A stretch of 64,000 bases of DNA from contig JBMYYH010000002.1 of the NCBI GenBank assembly GCA_049609225.1, forward strand, positions 8,154 through 72,153, given 5' to 3'. Positions 42,607 to 50,718 of this stretch are shown one piece after another. The stretch is from GCA-2746235 sp049609225. Its GTDB lineage: Bacteria; Planctomycetota; UBA1135. Under the pieces are notes generated by a model that searched no databases, was not told the DNA's origin, and saw only the letters and a program-made list of their open reading frames with translations. Every line of letters begins with the position of its first letter. Position 1 is the first letter of the stretch. Both the position numbers and the translations under genes were made by a program.

Positions 42607-43194
42607 TCAGGATGACGAAACCCGCAGAGCGGTGGATGCTCGTAACAGAGTGTCCACCAAATCCTGTAGGCGCAGGTCCAAGCCGTCGTCGACTAGGCCG
42701 CCATCTTCGCGGAAGGCCTGGAAGCCACTGCCGACGGCAAGGTCACCCGGGACCACGTGCACTCCGAGCCCCGAAAGGATGGCGCGCACATGAACTAAAC
42801 CCCGCATGCCACCGAGTCCGCCTGGTGAAGTTGCCGCAAGTGCAGCAACTTTGCCTTGGTAAGCAATGAGTCCTTCCGCTACACCTTCTTGCGGACGCGA
42901 AACCCAATCGATGGTGTTCTTCAACAGCGGAGTAAGCGAACCGTTGTACTCAGGACTTGCGATAAAGAGGCCGTCCGCCGCGATCATTTTGCCACGTACG
43001 ATACGCACGTTTTCAGGGAAGGCTTCGGCTTCGAGGTCACCGTCGTAGAGCGGCATGGGGAAGTCCGCTAAATCGAGGAGTTCCACTTCTGCTCCGAGTG
43101 CCGTGGCTTTTCTGGCCGCCGAGGACGCCAGCTTTTTGTTAATGGAATCACGGCGGCCGCTGCCGGCGAACATGAGAATACGAGGAGGCTTCAT
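42607..43194 (-). CDS. NADPH-dependent FMN reductase
   Basis: The 195-residue flavodoxin-fold protein starts PPRILMFAGSGRRDSIN, which forms the FMN phosphate-binding loop, and carries FIASPEYNGSLTPLLKNTIDW, the classical second motif of NADPH-dependent FMN reductases (SsuE/ArsH/ChrR type). It should reduce FMN or quinones with NAD(P)H. It is downstream of the DoxX gene with a 4-base overlap, and both face a divergent LysR gene, a common layout for electrophile or quinone stress. Confidence 0.9.
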   Translation of the reverse strand: MKPPRILMFAGSGRRDSINKKLASSAARKATALGAEVELLDLADFPMPLYDGDLEAEAFPENVRIVRGKMIAADGLFIASPEYNGSLTPLLKNTIDWVSRPQEGVAEGLIAYQGKVAALAATSPGGLGGMRGLVHVRAILSGLGVHVVPGDLAVGSGFQAFREDGGLVDDGLDLRLQDLVDTLLRASTALRVSSS

Positions 43195-43601
43195 GGCTTG
43201 ACGATGTACTTTTGGACGTTGATGGCACCGCCGCCGATGAGGGCGAAGGCCATCAAGAACAAGGCGAGGCTGAGCGGGTACTCACGCTCGGTGAGTCCAC
43301 TGTGTGCCATGAATCCGCCGACGAGCAAGGTGAACGCCGCGGGGATCGCGGCAATCCTTACATAGACTCCGAGGAGCAGGGCAATGCCGCCGAAGAACTC
43401 AGCCGCGGCTGCAAGGAAGGCGCTGACGGAGGGCATGGGCACTCCCATGCTGCCGAGCCAGGCGCCGAACCCTTCTAGGCCTGGTCCGCCCCAGATGCCG
43501 AACAGCTTTTGGCCGCCGTGGTGGATGAGGATGAACGCCAAAGTGAAGCGCATCAGGAAGAGGCCGTAATCCAGGCGAGTGAAGTTCTTGGTGTTTGTCA
43601 T
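43191..43601 (-). CDS. DoxX family membrane protein
   Basis: The 136-residue protein has four hydrophobic segments and the DoxX pattern RFTLAFILIHHGGQKLFG, AEFFGGIALLLGVYVRIAAI and GGFMAHSG. Family members are predicted to act with quinone or thiol redox systems. The overlap with the flavin reductase gene and the divergent LysR gene suggest one small inducible redox unit. A second, less typical DoxX-like gene lies at 9322-9714. Confidence 0.88.
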   Translation of the reverse strand: MTNTKNFTRLDYGLFLMRFTLAFILIHHGGQKLFGIWGGPGLEGFGAWLGSMGVPMPSVSAFLAAAAEFFGGIALLLGVYVRIAAIPAAFTLLVGGFMAHSGLTEREYPLSLALFLMAFALIGGGAINVQKYIVKP

Positions 43602-43657
43602 GCCAGAAGTTTAGGCTGGAACAAAAGCACGACAATTCCCCAAAATGAGGTCAGATT

Positions 43658-43673
43658 GTCTCGATAATGAGAC
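43658..43673. promoter_or_regulatory. Candidate LysR operator (GTCTC-N6-GAGAC)
   Basis: GTCTC at 43658-43662 and GAGAC at 43669-43673 form a perfect inverted repeat with a 6-base spacer, between the divergent DoxX and LysR starts. LysR proteins bind such interrupted palindromes near their own promoter. An alternative LysR ATG at 43667 would fall inside it, which supports the ATG at 43679. Confidence 0.45.
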
Positions 43674-43678
43674 GCGCT

Positions 43679-44575
43679 ATGGATCTGGAAGCCCTCAGCT
43701 ACCTCGGACAAGTCCTGCACTCCGGCAGCTTCAGCGCTGCTGCGCGTCAGCTTGATATCCCGCGCCAACGCGTGCATCGGCGCATCGCCTCGCTGGAGCG
43801 AGACCTGGGAGTACGCCTCCTCGATCGCACCACGCGTAGCCTTCGACCCACAGCGGCAGGGCGACGGATGCAAGCCCATGCCGTCCGCATCTTGGAAGAG
43901 GGGCGAGCGGCGCGTGCCTCGCTAAGGGGAGTCAAAGAACATCCATCCGGCACCCTCCGTGTGACGACCACGCCGATTTTTGGAGAGATGGTCCTGAGTC
44001 CCGTGATCCAAGAGTTCCTGCAAGCTTGGCCGGAGACGCGCATTGAAGCTCTATTCACGATGGAGCCGGAGCCATTATTGGAGCGTGATCTCGATCTTGC
44101 GATTCGTTTCGGCGCCTTGCAGGATTCGAGTTTGATCGCCAAACCTCTGGGTACGGCGCAACTGCGTTGGGTCGCAAGCCCGGCCTATCTTGCCGAACGC
44201 GGCATCCCGAAGGACTTGGATGATTTGGCGAACCATGATGTTCTGACTTTCAACCGTCGGCCTGGGCATGAACCGGCTTGGTCTTGGTTGCCCAAAACCA
44301 CCACCGCCGCCCTGCGTTCCCGCTTCAGTTGCACCTTGGAGACCGTCGTCCTGGAGACTTGTCTGCAGGGAGTCGGCGTAGCTTTGATGGCGAATGCACT
44401 CTCGCGACCTCATCTGGAGAAGGGGGATCTGGTCGAGGTCCTGCCTGATTTTCGATCCCCGGAAGGAGCCTTTCACGCGGTGTATTCCGGGCGCCTGAGC
44501 GGCAACCCCACCCTCAAGGCTTTCTTGGAGACTTTGGAGGCTCATTTGCGTATCTCGCCGTGGACTACGGATTAG
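43679..44575 (+). CDS. LysR-type transcriptional regulator
   Basis: The 298-residue regulator starts MDLEALSYLGQVL, the usual first helix. The HTH segment follows (SFSAAARQLDIPRQRVHRRIASLERDLGVRLLDRTTRSL), then a linker and a periplasmic-binding-like effector domain (about 90-295) with the TTTPIFGEMVLSPVIQEF pattern. It belongs to the CrgA/YafC-like subgroup (DRTTRSLRPTAAG). It is divergent from DoxX/FMN-reductase and probably controls that pair, with a redox-active or electrophilic effector. An in-frame ATG exists at 43667. Confidence 0.92.
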   Translation: MDLEALSYLGQVLHSGSFSAAARQLDIPRQRVHRRIASLERDLGVRLLDRTTRSLRPTAAGRRMQAHAVRILEEGRAARASLRGVKEHPSGTLRVTTTPIFGEMVLSPVIQEFLQAWPETRIEALFTMEPEPLLERDLDLAIRFGALQDSSLIAKPLGTAQLRWVASPAYLAERGIPKDLDDLANHDVLTFNRRPGHEPAWSWLPKTTTAALRSRFSCTLETVVLETCLQGVGVALMANALSRPHLEKGDLVEVLPDFRSPEGAFHAVYSGRLSGNPTLKAFLETLEAHLRISPWTTD

Positions 44576-44630
44576 TCATAGCTTGGAATAAACCCACTCC
44601 GCTAGACTTCTAACCACTGTCAGCTTCCCC

Positions 44631-45545
44631 ATGTACCGCCCCCTTCTAACGACTTTCGCCATGCTCCTGGTCGGAGTGGGCGCCTCTTCCAACGCCCATG
44701 CACAATCCGGTGGCGTTGAGACCCTCACGGGAGAGATGCTGTTCTCCGGTGGCAATCGCCTGACCATCAATCATCGCCACACGGAACGTAGTGGTCTGAT
44801 GATGGGGTCCACCAGCATTGCCGATCCTGCCAACACCAGCATGACCGAGGACCGCACGACCCTGAGCTTCGATCACGGAATCTCACCGCGTCTCACGCTG
44901 ACGGCATTGATGCCTTATGTGCAGAAGACGCGCGAGAGTAGCGGCACCACCTTGTCTTCGGATGGCATCGGCGACCTTGCGATCCTCGCCAAGTTCCTGC
45001 TCGGCCATGAGTATTGGTCTCGTAGCGGTTGGCATTTGGCCATGGCCGCAGGTGTGGAAGCACCCACAGGCGAAACGGATGTCATGGATGGCGGAAGTCT
45101 CTTGAGCCCAGGCATGCAGCCCGGTTCTGGTTCGTGGGATCCATTCGTTTCCTTCTCCGCGAACCTGGAGTTGGATCGTTGGCGCTTCGACTTGATCACT
45201 CTGTACAAGAACAACCGCAAGGGCGATCAGCAATTCGAAGCCGGCGATCAACTTGCCGTCGACCTGGTGGGCGCTTATCGCTTCCAGCATGAGCAGTACC
45301 CTGGTCCAAGCGCCAACGTCAAGCTTGGTTTGCTTTACCGCGATCAAAGCCAAGCTTCCCAGTTTGATGCGCCGATCGCCAACTCCGGCTACGATCGATG
45401 GCTGGGCCGCGTGGCCTTGGCTTGGCATCCACAACCGCAATGGGATCTCTCCTTGAGTGTGGATGTCCCGCTTTCCGAATCCTACGATGGGATTCAACTC
45501 GCCTACGACTACTCGGTTTCCTTGACCGTGGGCATGCGCTTCTGA
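44631..45545 (+). CDS. Outer-membrane barrel protein, MetA-pathway transporter-like
   Basis: The 304-residue protein has a signal peptide (cleavage near SNAHAQ, residue 25). Strand-rich repeats then resemble proteins annotated as phenol-degradation MetA-pathway or generic outer-membrane transporters: TLSFDHGISPRLTLTALMPYV, GIGDLAILAKFLL, WHLAMAAGVEAPTGETD, VKLGLLYRD, DLSLSVDVPLSESYDG. It ends with Phe (VGMRF), a barrel signature. It lies 55 bases after LysR and 10 bases before the broken lipoprotein gene. The transported compound is unknown. Confidence 0.75.
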   Translation: MYRPLLTTFAMLLVGVGASSNAHAQSGGVETLTGEMLFSGGNRLTINHRHTERSGLMMGSTSIADPANTSMTEDRTTLSFDHGISPRLTLTALMPYVQKTRESSGTTLSSDGIGDLAILAKFLLGHEYWSRSGWHLAMAAGVEAPTGETDVMDGGSLLSPGMQPGSGSWDPFVSFSANLELDRWRFDLITLYKNNRKGDQQFEAGDQLAVDLVGAYRFQHEQYPGPSANVKLGLLYRDQSQASQFDAPIANSGYDRWLGRVALAWHPQPQWDLSLSVDVPLSESYDGIQLAYDYSVSLTVGMRF

Positions 45546-45555
45546 TTCGCAAAAC

Positions 45556-46056
45556 ATGCGTCGTCTTCTCTACCTTCTACCTCTACTGCTTGCCCTGTTC
45601 GCAGGTTCCTGCAGCATCGCTCCCGATACCGCCTGGGACGACGGCGACCCATTCGCCAAGGTCCGCCTCCTGTTCGATAGCTGAATATGAAACGATAAGG
45701 CCTTCGGACTCGAAATGGCCTTACGGCGCCAGGCTGGTGCCGACACTGTTTACCTCGACACGGTCGATAGCTACGCGCATTACGCGTTGCAGGATCCGCA
45801 GTCGATTGATTTCGCCGACATCGAAAAGGCTGCCTACGACGCAGCCTACGACATCACGGAGATTCGTCTGGATCTCAAGGGTGAAGTGGTGGAGCATGCT
45901 TGCGATTCCTGCAATGGGGCGCAGCGTCAGTTCCTACGCATGTCTACGGGGCAGGAATTCGAATTGCGTGGCTCCACGACTGGAGTTGGAACGCAGTCCA
46001 TCCGCGCAGTGGTCGTGGATTGGGCGGGGGAGCACCCCCGATTGAGCGTGCAGTAA
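45556..46056 (+). pseudogene. Lipoprotein gene interrupted by two in-frame UGA codons
   Basis: From ATG 45556 the frame encodes a lipoprotein signal (MRRLLYLLPLLLALFAGSC) and 42 residues ending LLFDS. It then meets TGA (45682-45684), ATA and TGA (45688-45690). The same frame then stays open for 121 more residues (NDKAFGLEMALRRQAG to LSVQ), including CDSC, and stops at 46056. Dropping the T at 45682 and adding one base before GAT AAG would give FDSEYETDKAFGLEM, a smooth junction, so two compensating single-base changes explain the break. The 113-residue part from ATG 45715 could still be made alone, but without a signal. Confidence 0.65.
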
Positions 46057-46072
46057 GACTAAGCTGGGGGCG

Positions 46073-47617
46073 ATGAAGACCCCCAGCTTGCTTTGCCTCG
46101 CCGGGTTGTGCGTATGGAGTTCCTGCGTACAACCTGAGCCGAAACCGGACTCCCTAGAGCCGCTTGATATCCCGTTCGCTCCCTTTGGGGATTACCCATG
46201 GATGCATCTGCGTTTTCATAATGAAGATGCAACGGCTTTCGATGAAAGTTGGGTTTTCGGCGAAGTCACCGGCGTCACTCCTGATCTCTACGACGTCCGC
46301 CTCGATCGCACCACCTCGACTACCCCCGGTGGAAGCCTGCGCTTTGAGGGTGAACCCGATAGCGCTTACCACACGATGTGGCAGGAGCTCATACTCCCGG
46401 AGGAGGGAGCCGCCTACATGGTGGAGTTGCGCTGGGACCAACTGCTGGAAGACGATTCCGTCATGCCATTGGTTTGGGTACGACTCGATGGGGAGGAAGG
46501 CATGATCGGCATGACCGACAGTCGATCCCTGGCCAAGACTACGGCCGGTGTCTGGGAGAGCTGCACCCTCCAGGTTGCGGTTCCCATCGAGGCGACCGTT
46601 GCGAATGTGGGAGTGGGCATGATGGGGCAGGGGGTTGTCCGATTCGACCACTTGCGGATGCGGAGTGGGTGGGTAGGCGAACCGGTGCCCGCCAGCGAGG
46701 AGGCGCGTGCTTATGTGGATACCTTCCTCGAGATCGTCGAAGCCGAAGCCATGATGCGCGACAACGTCGATTGGGTGCAGATGCACAAGGACATGACTTC
46801 GCTGATCCAAAGGGCGGGCACGCCGGCGGATACGTATCCGGCGTTGCAGTTCTGTCTCGAGGCCTTAGGCGATCATCACAGTCGGCTGCTCACTCCGGCT
46901 TTTCAGGCCTCGCGCGGAGGTGGTGAGGAGAAGGAGAAGTCCGCGGAATCGGAACCACCCCAATACTTACTGCCGGTGCAGGAACGTCTTGATGGAGATC
47001 TCGGCTATCTCTGGTTGCCTGGGCATTTGACCTTCGGTGAGGAAGGCCCGCGCGTCTATGCCTCCACGCTTGCCCGCGCCTTGGAAGACCTGCAGGATTG
47101 CAAAGGCTTCGTCATCGATCTGCGTCAAAACGGCGGCGGCAACATGTGGCCGATGCTTGCAGGACTTGGACCGTTGTTGGGTACGGAAGTCGTCGGCGGA
47201 TTCCAATATCCAGAGGGCACTCAAGACACCTGGTGGTATCGCGATGGCGTTTCCGGTCAGGCGGATATCCCTTGCACCGAAGTCGTCCCGCCGCATGGTG
47301 CATCCTTTGCGCAAGACATCCCGATTGCCATCCTGACTTCCCGTAGGACCGGCAGTTCCGGCGAAGCCACCTTGGTCTCCTTCCTTGGACGCCCCAACGT
47401 CCGCACCTTCGGTCAAGCGACGACCGGCCTGTCGACGGGCAACTCCTCAATCCCGCTTTCCGATGGTGCGATGCTGCTGCTCACGACCAGTGTCTATGCG
47501 GATCGCAACGGCAAGCAGTACGGCGGAGTGATTGAACCGGATGTCGCGGTGCCGGCACATGTGGAGGGCGAAGAGGATGCCGCGCTTCAGCAAGCCGTCG
47601 ACTGGCTCCTGCAATAA
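46073..47617 (+). CDS. S41-family peptidase-like lipoprotein
   Basis: The 514-residue protein has a lipoprotein signal ending in WSSC, then an all-beta N-terminal domain (about 30-200, RFHNEDATAFDESW to FDHLRMRSG) and a C-terminal S41 domain. The S41 marks are LGYLWLPGH, FVIDLRQNGGGNMW, RRTGSSGEAT with the predicted catalytic Ser, and TTGLSTGNSS and GVIEPDVAVPA. I do not see a PDZ domain between the two, which is atypical for C-terminal processing proteases. It should be anchored in the envelope. It lies 16 bases after the broken lipoprotein gene. Confidence 0.85.
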   Translation: MKTPSLLCLAGLCVWSSCVQPEPKPDSLEPLDIPFAPFGDYPWMHLRFHNEDATAFDESWVFGEVTGVTPDLYDVRLDRTTSTTPGGSLRFEGEPDSAYHTMWQELILPEEGAAYMVELRWDQLLEDDSVMPLVWVRLDGEEGMIGMTDSRSLAKTTAGVWESCTLQVAVPIEATVANVGVGMMGQGVVRFDHLRMRSGWVGEPVPASEEARAYVDTFLEIVEAEAMMRDNVDWVQMHKDMTSLIQRAGTPADTYPALQFCLEALGDHHSRLLTPAFQASRGGGEEKEKSAESEPPQYLLPVQERLDGDLGYLWLPGHLTFGEEGPRVYASTLARALEDLQDCKGFVIDLRQNGGGNMWPMLAGLGPLLGTEVVGGFQYPEGTQDTWWYRDGVSGQADIPCTEVVPPHGASFAQDIPIAILTSRRTGSSGEATLVSFLGRPNVRTFGQATTGLSTGNSSIPLSDGAMLLLTTSVYADRNGKQYGGVIEPDVAVPAHVEGEEDAALQQAVDWLLQ

Positions 47618-47662
47618 AGGCGAACCGCAGCGCCCCTGGTTGGAGCATCTGGATTCTCAGGA

Positions 47663-48913
47663 TTAGTTGCGGTTCTTCCCTTCGAGTTCCCGCAGTTCTG
47701 CAAGTGCATCCATCACCAGCTGATCCTCTATGGAGGCGTGAATCACCTGCAGTTCCGATCCCTCCTTCACTTCGATGATGGGGCCCTGCGTTCCGGAGAC
47801 TAGGTGAGACATCGTCGTGGAGAACCCAGCAGGCAAGCCCTCCTCGACCAATCCCAGAATGGCATGCAGACGGAATCGGCCAGGTTCTGATACATGATGC
47901 TCTAAGCCAGGAGAGCGGTAGGTCCTTTGTGCCAGGTAGCCAGGCAACCCCGGCCCGTCTTCCGGATCTTCGACCCTCACCAGCAGGGTGGTGATGAAGA
48001 CCCCCTCGGGAAGCTCGCGCACCGCATCGATTTCGACGGCCACGGGGATGCCAGGCTCCAAGGTTATTTCCGCTTCCCGCTTCAACTCGTCAATCAAGAT
48101 CGTTCGATAACCCTGCACCCACAAGGCAAGCTCGTGCGTGTCTTCTGGATAGGCCACCAACAAGGTGCGGCCAAAGTCAGCGCCCAGGATCGAACCATCT
48201 CGATCCACTACGGCAAATCCTCCATCTTCCTTTCCAATCCCCGAAGCAAGGGTGAAAGTCGTTTGCGCCAACTTCCCATGAAGATCGATGCTGCCAAGGT
48301 CGAGACGCCCGCCTTCTCCTTCCAATTGCAGTTCTTGCCTATGAAGAACGTTTCCTCCGTAGCCCAACCCAATACGAAGGGTGTAGTTTCCGCTGCCGAT
48401 CCTTTGAAGCGACCAGGGTTTACCCTTATCCACGAAGTCGGTGCCATTGGAATCCATGGAGAAGCCCAAATCAGGGTCCCGCTTCAACTCGACCCAATAT
48501 CGCTCCATGTCGAGATCCTCTCCCCAGTCCACGGTGCCGGTCACTTCCCAGCCTTGCTCAAGGACCAACTCAATACCCGTCTGGCCGGGTTCGACTTCCA
48601 GGAAAGCCACGGCGTAATCCCGATGATCTGCCTTGAGAACCCAAGGGCCGGCTTCCCCTGGATCTGGAATGGAGAAGTTGCCATCGAAGCCAGCGAAGAC
48701 GGAATCTTTGCTGCTGGGAAACGAATAGAAGAGTCGATCTTCATCGTTTGCCGGATCTGGGTTCAAACTCATGATTGCCCCGACGGCCGCTTTGCCAGCG
48801 GAATCAACCACTGTTCCCATGATTGGGCCTTCCTTGCCGGATCCGCCGGAACACGCGATAAGCGTCACCCCGATGCAGGTGGCCGCGGTTAAGTCATGCC
48901 ATAAACGTGCCAT
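47663..48913 (-). CDS. Carboxypeptidase-regulatory-like lipoprotein, paralogue C
   Basis: The 416-residue product has a strong lipobox (TLIAC, Cys 21). Next comes an Ig-like unit (IMGTVVDSAGKAAVGAIMSLNP) and a second (EVTGTVDWGEDLDM). The shared C-terminal module begins with LDLGSIDLHG (about 204-213) and continues with VQGYR, LEPGIPVAVEI, LPEGVFI and EPGRFRLHAIL. It replaces the membrane helix of its paralogues with a lipid anchor. ATG 48913 fits better than the TTG 48916 directly before it. It is 19 bases downstream of paralogue D in the same orientation. Confidence 0.72.
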   Translation of the reverse strand: MARLWHDLTAATCIGVTLIACSGGSGKEGPIMGTVVDSAGKAAVGAIMSLNPDPANDEDRLFYSFPSSKDSVFAGFDGNFSIPDPGEAGPWVLKADHRDYAVAFLEVEPGQTGIELVLEQGWEVTGTVDWGEDLDMERYWVELKRDPDLGFSMDSNGTDFVDKGKPWSLQRIGSGNYTLRIGLGYGGNVLHRQELQLEGEGGRLDLGSIDLHGKLAQTTFTLASGIGKEDGGFAVVDRDGSILGADFGRTLLVAYPEDTHELALWVQGYRTILIDELKREAEITLEPGIPVAVEIDAVRELPEGVFITTLLVRVEDPEDGPGLPGYLAQRTYRSPGLEHHVSEPGRFRLHAILGLVEEGLPAGFSTTMSHLVSGTQGPIIEVKEGSELQVIHASIEDQLVMDALAELRELEGKNRN

Positions 48914-48932
48914 CAACTTAGTGTACCTGAGA

Positions 48933-50177
48933 TTACTCCGGCCAATCCAAATGCCGCAGCCGTGTGATGGCGCGCCAAACGGTGGATTGGCTCATGGAAA
49001 TTTGGAATAACTGCATCTCTTCGCTCTCTTTCACATGAATGATGGGTGCCTCCGCTTCGGTCGTGACGTATGTGAATGGAAGCAACCTCGGAGAGGTATC
49101 GAAATCCTCACTCATTTCCATCAGTCTGACCATCACCTGGTACGCGCCTGGCGCGGGAACTTGGAAGTCCGGACCTCCGTAATTGGAGAAGACACGTTTT
49201 CCTCGGTGACCGCTAGGTGTCGCAGGGTCACCCGCTTCAAAGTGATGAAGCAAGGTGATTTCGACGATGATGTCTTCCGGGAAGTTAGGGACTGCGTCAA
49301 AAGCGATCTCAATGGGAATGCCAGGAGTGAGGGATACTTCACGATCTCCGCGGACATCTTCCAACAGAACATCGCGGTACCCATTCATCCAAAGGATCAG
49401 GTCCACGGACTCCTCCGTGAAATAAACCGTGACCTTGCCCTCAAAAGCCCAGGCCATCTGACGCCCCAGTAGATCGACCACTGTCGTCATGGGGGCATCT
49501 TCCTCCGTTACCCCGACCAGGGTCAGAGTGGCGCTGTTGATTTCGCCCCGCAAATCGATATGCCCTAGATCCGAAGAACCTCCACCCGCATCCAATACCA
49601 GTTCCCTGGTGTAAAGAGGATGGCTGTCATGTTCGTGAAGTACCACAAGCTGATAAGTTCCCGGCTCAACCTGCTCGATCCAGAAATCATCCAAGATGGG
49701 ATCGACCTGAGCACGAGGTTGCTCAAAGGAAAGTAACTCACCCTCGCCCTGCATAAGTACCACGAGAAAATACCCAGGGATGGCATCCGTGTCCCAACTC
49801 AACTTTCCGGTGAGTTTCCACGCCGGCTCAAGGATCACCTCCACTCCTGGATCCCCACGCTGCACCGGAATGCGCCCAATGCCTGAATACCCATCATCCA
49901 CCACAACTCGCAGATTCCCATCCACGTCCGGATCTTCGATCAAGAACCTGCCGTCGGCCTGGGTCGTTGCGGAGGCATCGCGCAGGTCTTCCCAGCGCAT
50001 GGACACAGGGAACATCTCTTCCCCATATTCCTTCTCCAAGTGCACCTCCGCACCTGCAATCGGCTTCCCATTCTCATCCAATACCACTCCCGTGATGGGG
50101 CCAGGCGCCCCGAACCACCAGATGCCGGCGCCGATCGCTCCCACTACCAGAGCAAGCAAAACCCATAAACGAATCAT
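48933..50177 (-). CDS. Membrane-anchored carboxypeptidase-regulatory-like protein, paralogue D
   Basis: The 414-residue protein has an N-terminal helix (5-22), then ITGVVLDENGKPIAGAEVHLEKE (28-50), a canonical carboxypeptidase-regulatory strand pattern. A second unit (KLTGKLSWDTD) follows. The C-terminal module has DLGHIDLRG (203-211), MNGYR, LTPGIPIEIAF, FPEDIIV and APGAYQVMVRL. It is first of a tandem pair with paralogue C. The start codon lies within a large hairpin (50176-50207) that could reduce translation. Function is probably structural or adhesive; no catalytic motif is seen. Confidence 0.74.
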   Translation of the reverse strand: MIRLWVLLALVVGAIGAGIWWFGAPGPITGVVLDENGKPIAGAEVHLEKEYGEEMFPVSMRWEDLRDASATTQADGRFLIEDPDVDGNLRVVVDDGYSGIGRIPVQRGDPGVEVILEPAWKLTGKLSWDTDAIPGYFLVVLMQGEGELLSFEQPRAQVDPILDDFWIEQVEPGTYQLVVLHEHDSHPLYTRELVLDAGGGSSDLGHIDLRGEINSATLTLVGVTEEDAPMTTVVDLLGRQMAWAFEGKVTVYFTEESVDLILWMNGYRDVLLEDVRGDREVSLTPGIPIEIAFDAVPNFPEDIIVEITLLHHFEAGDPATPSGHRGKRVFSNYGGPDFQVPAPGAYQVMVRLMEMSEDFDTSPRLLPFTYVTTEAEAPIIHVKESEEMQLFQISMSQSTVWRAITRLRHLDWPE

Positions 50178-50207
50178 CCTCCCAGTCTATCGCTAGACGG
50201 GGAGGAT
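50176..50207. promoter_or_regulatory. Hairpin overlapping the start codon of paralogue D
   Basis: ATCCTCCC (50176-50183) pairs with GGGAGGAT (50200-50207) and GTCTA (50185-50189) with TAGAC (50194-50198), around a TCGC loop, with one A-G mismatch. On the minus-strand transcript it buries GGGAGG and the ATG of 48933-50177. It also lies downstream of the sugar-epimerase gene ending at 50230, where a GGCG/CGCC hairpin (about 50211-50225) precedes it. It may therefore act as a terminator or as a translation block. Confidence 0.5.
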
Positions 50208-50229
50208 GGTGCGGCGGAAACGCCGAAGC

Positions 50230-50715
50230 CTACATATGCTTCAGATCCCAGTCGTAATCGATCTCATCGGAGAACGGATCGATACGATCCATCTCCGGAG
50301 CACCGTGCGGCTGGTCCGAGCAGTTACAGGTAAGAGCAGGCTTAGTGCCGTAGGTCTTGTAGCCGTTGGCCACGCCGACCGGAATGCGGATGAGGTTGTA
50401 GTTATCCTCGCCGAGGAAGTGCTCCTCGATCACACCCTTGGAAGGCGAATCCTCACGCAGATCGCACAACACCAACTTGATCATGCCTTGGATCACGGCG
50501 TAGTGCTGGGTCTGCTCGCGATGGATGTGCCAGCCCTTGATCGCGCCAGGCATCGACTGCGAGAAGTAGACCTCACCGAACTTGACGAAGATCGGGCTGT
50601 CGCAGCGGAACATGTGCATGATCATGCCGCGCTCATCACAGATCTTGCGCAGTGGCTGGACATAGACTCCTTCGATCTTGGAGCCTTGGGTGAGTTTCAT
50701 GACGTCTTCAGTCAT
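50230..50715 (-). CDS. dTDP-4-dehydrorhamnose 3,5-epimerase-family protein (RfbC-like cupin)
   Basis: The 161-residue cupin has IEGVYVQPLRKICDERGMIMHM, GEVYFSQSMPGAIKGWHIH (the catalytic-His region), the QHYAVIQGMIKLVLCDLRED strand pair and RIPVGVANGYKTYG. This is the pattern of RfbC-type nucleotide-sugar 3,5-epimerases, which invert C3 and C5 of 4-keto sugars. It is shorter than true RfbC (about 180) and may be a single epimerase or ketoisomerase variant. It follows the epimerase gene by 3 bases, so they form one sugar-modification operon. Confidence 0.87.
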   Translation of the reverse strand: MTEDVMKLTQGSKIEGVYVQPLRKICDERGMIMHMFRCDSPIFVKFGEVYFSQSMPGAIKGWHIHREQTQHYAVIQGMIKLVLCDLREDSPSKGVIEEHFLGEDNYNLIRIPVGVANGYKTYGTKPALTCNCSDQPHGAPEMDRIDPFSDEIDYDWDLKHM

Positions 50716-50718
50716 CGC

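Noticed and set aside
45682..45690. UGA recoding as selenocysteine in the broken lipoprotein
   Set aside because: Two UGA codons two codons apart, with no visible SECIS-like hairpin directly downstream and no selenoprotein family match; paired indels explain it better.
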